In this document: in pieces, positions 62,831-64,000 of the stretch
Position numbering within the stretch: the first letter of the stretch is position 1
How the letters are laid out: each line of letters starts with the position of its first letter
From: Trichoplax sp. H2
Taxonomy: Eukaryota > Placozoa > Uniplacotomia > Trichoplacea
Direction: 5' to 3'
Length of the DNA: 64,000 nt
Assembly: GCA_003344405.1 (NCBI GenBank)
Contig: NOWV01000197.1
Coordinates: forward strand, 1 to 64,000
Program-made: the position numbers and the translations under genes
The notes under the pieces: model-generated
What the model was told of the DNA's origin: nothing
What the model saw: only the letters and a program-made list of their open reading frames with translations
Database searches by the model: none

Positions 62831-64000
62831 TAAATCGTTCATTAGGAATTAAATTGCAAAGCCTAATATTTTGATCATTCAAGGTATTAATATATCATTT
62901 TATAATGTTTTTTGCCAGATATTACCCGATGGTGATATCAGATGACTTTCTCTACGATGAAGGATGTTGTTTTACTAAATTATCCCCAATAAATGAAATC
63001 TTATTGTGTGCAAAATTCTTCATAATTGATATATTTATATCCATGAAGTTGAAATATTACGCAACAGTAACAATAAAATAAAAGAATTGACTTTAGTACA
63101 GTTATTGCAAGTTAATGCTAATCCTATTTAATTCTACATACACAATAAAAATCTGATATAATTTTCTAAGTGTATGTCAGGTCAATTCCATCGTCGTCTA
63201 CAAGTTAATTTCTACAGCAGTAATCCCATAACATATACTATTACAGCTTTATTTCATGGCTATCCTGCAAGTTCTGAATTTAATAATTAAGCTACTAACT
63301 TAATCTAGACAAATAATCTGCTAGAATGTCCTTTCATTTCCTTAGTTACCAACTAATCTGTCAGTTCAATTTATTCTTATACACCATCCAGTAAAGAAAA
63401 TTTATACCTCCAATCAAATAAGGTATACGTAAATTCAATTCTTATTGACTTATTTTATTTTTTAACTTAATTCCTTAATAAAGAACCCTTTCTGAATGAA
63501 ATATTCTATTAATTAAGGACTAGATTTATCAAAACAAACTAATTAAAAGATATTTTCCAGAGTAAAATTTGCTGTAACTTTGACTCGTAGTCCATCGTTT
63601 ATTTACATAGATTTTAAAGCCTTGATGACGTAAGCAAGGTTTATACATAATAAAAATTAAAAATTTAAATGTATTGTTCGAAATTTTAATTCATAACGCT
63701 ACTTTTTACGCATCATTTTATAATGCAAATTACGCTATAGTAGCTCAATCTTGAAGCTTTCTACCAAATTACCATACCGGTAATTAAAATTCCCTCACAG
63801 TTTAGCCATTTGTAGCTCAACTATCTACTCCTAAATTTCTATCAAAATTAGAACACGATAATTGTTTTTATTCGCTTATGTTAGCATCTGTTCTGCTGTC
63901 TAAAGTCCTAACGAGCATTCTATCTTGATGGGCCATAGTAGCCATTTATTGCACCCTCTAAACTACATTATAGAACCTCAATTTTCTTCTGCCGTGATCT
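62831..64000. other. AT-rich region to the window end, nothing supported
   Basis: No convincing open frame, splice-bounded exon or repeat was seen. Confidence 0.4.

Overview
The window reads as nuclear DNA of a very AT-rich early-branching animal, most likely a placozoan (Trichoplax-like). Reasons: all recognisable genes are broken into many short exons by GT-AG introns, often with GTAAGT donors; the gene set is metazoan (nidogen, TANGO1/MIA3, RTRAF); and two 20-base N runs mark scaffold joins. No bacterial operon, tRNA, rRNA, CRISPR array or transposase/reverse-transcriptase gene was found. The species call is inference.

Layout. 1-6539: no gene seen; it holds a dispersed repeat copy and decayed local tandem duplications. 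6540-8650 (+): two-exon gene for an unrecognised four-pass membrane protein. 8651-11385: no firm gene. 11386-22367 (+): nidogen, 19 exons, 1,176 residues by my splice model (signal peptide, NIDO, EGF, G2F beta-barrel, eight EGF modules, YWTD propeller). 22368-26533: intergenic, with a diverged direct duplication. 26534-28447 (-): RTRAF (hCLE/C14orf166), 8 exons. 28448-30401: shared upstream region of two divergent genes, carrying a GTAC-palindrome satellite. 30402-42996 (+): TANGO1/MIA3-like gene, 40 exons, 1,246 residues by my model. It has a signal peptide, an acidic Ser/Thr-rich lumenal region containing five near-identical 34-residue exons from a 234-bp exon-plus-intron tandem array, one membrane segment, a coiled coil and a proline-rich tail. 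42997-64000: 21 kb without a convincing complete gene, made largely of eroded local tandem duplications. It also holds one AIDA-like C2 exon (-), orphan exon candidates and two assembly gaps flanked by duplicated contig ends.

How the genes relate. Nidogen is a secreted matrix protein that in other animals links laminin and collagen IV; TANGO1 loads bulky matrix cargo into carriers at ER exit sites. The two lie about 8 kb apart and are separated by RTRAF, an RNA-ligase/transcription factor subunit. Any functional link between the neighbours is inference. The most striking structure is the array of tandem 234-bp units in TANGO1: each unit carries its own splice sites and one 102-nt phase 1-1 exon, so copy number can change protein length without breaking the frame.

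Exon boundaries were called by eye from splice consensus, phase bookkeeping and remembered family sequences; summed exon lengths divide by three for all main genes. Coordinates may be off by a base or two where no long open frame anchors them.
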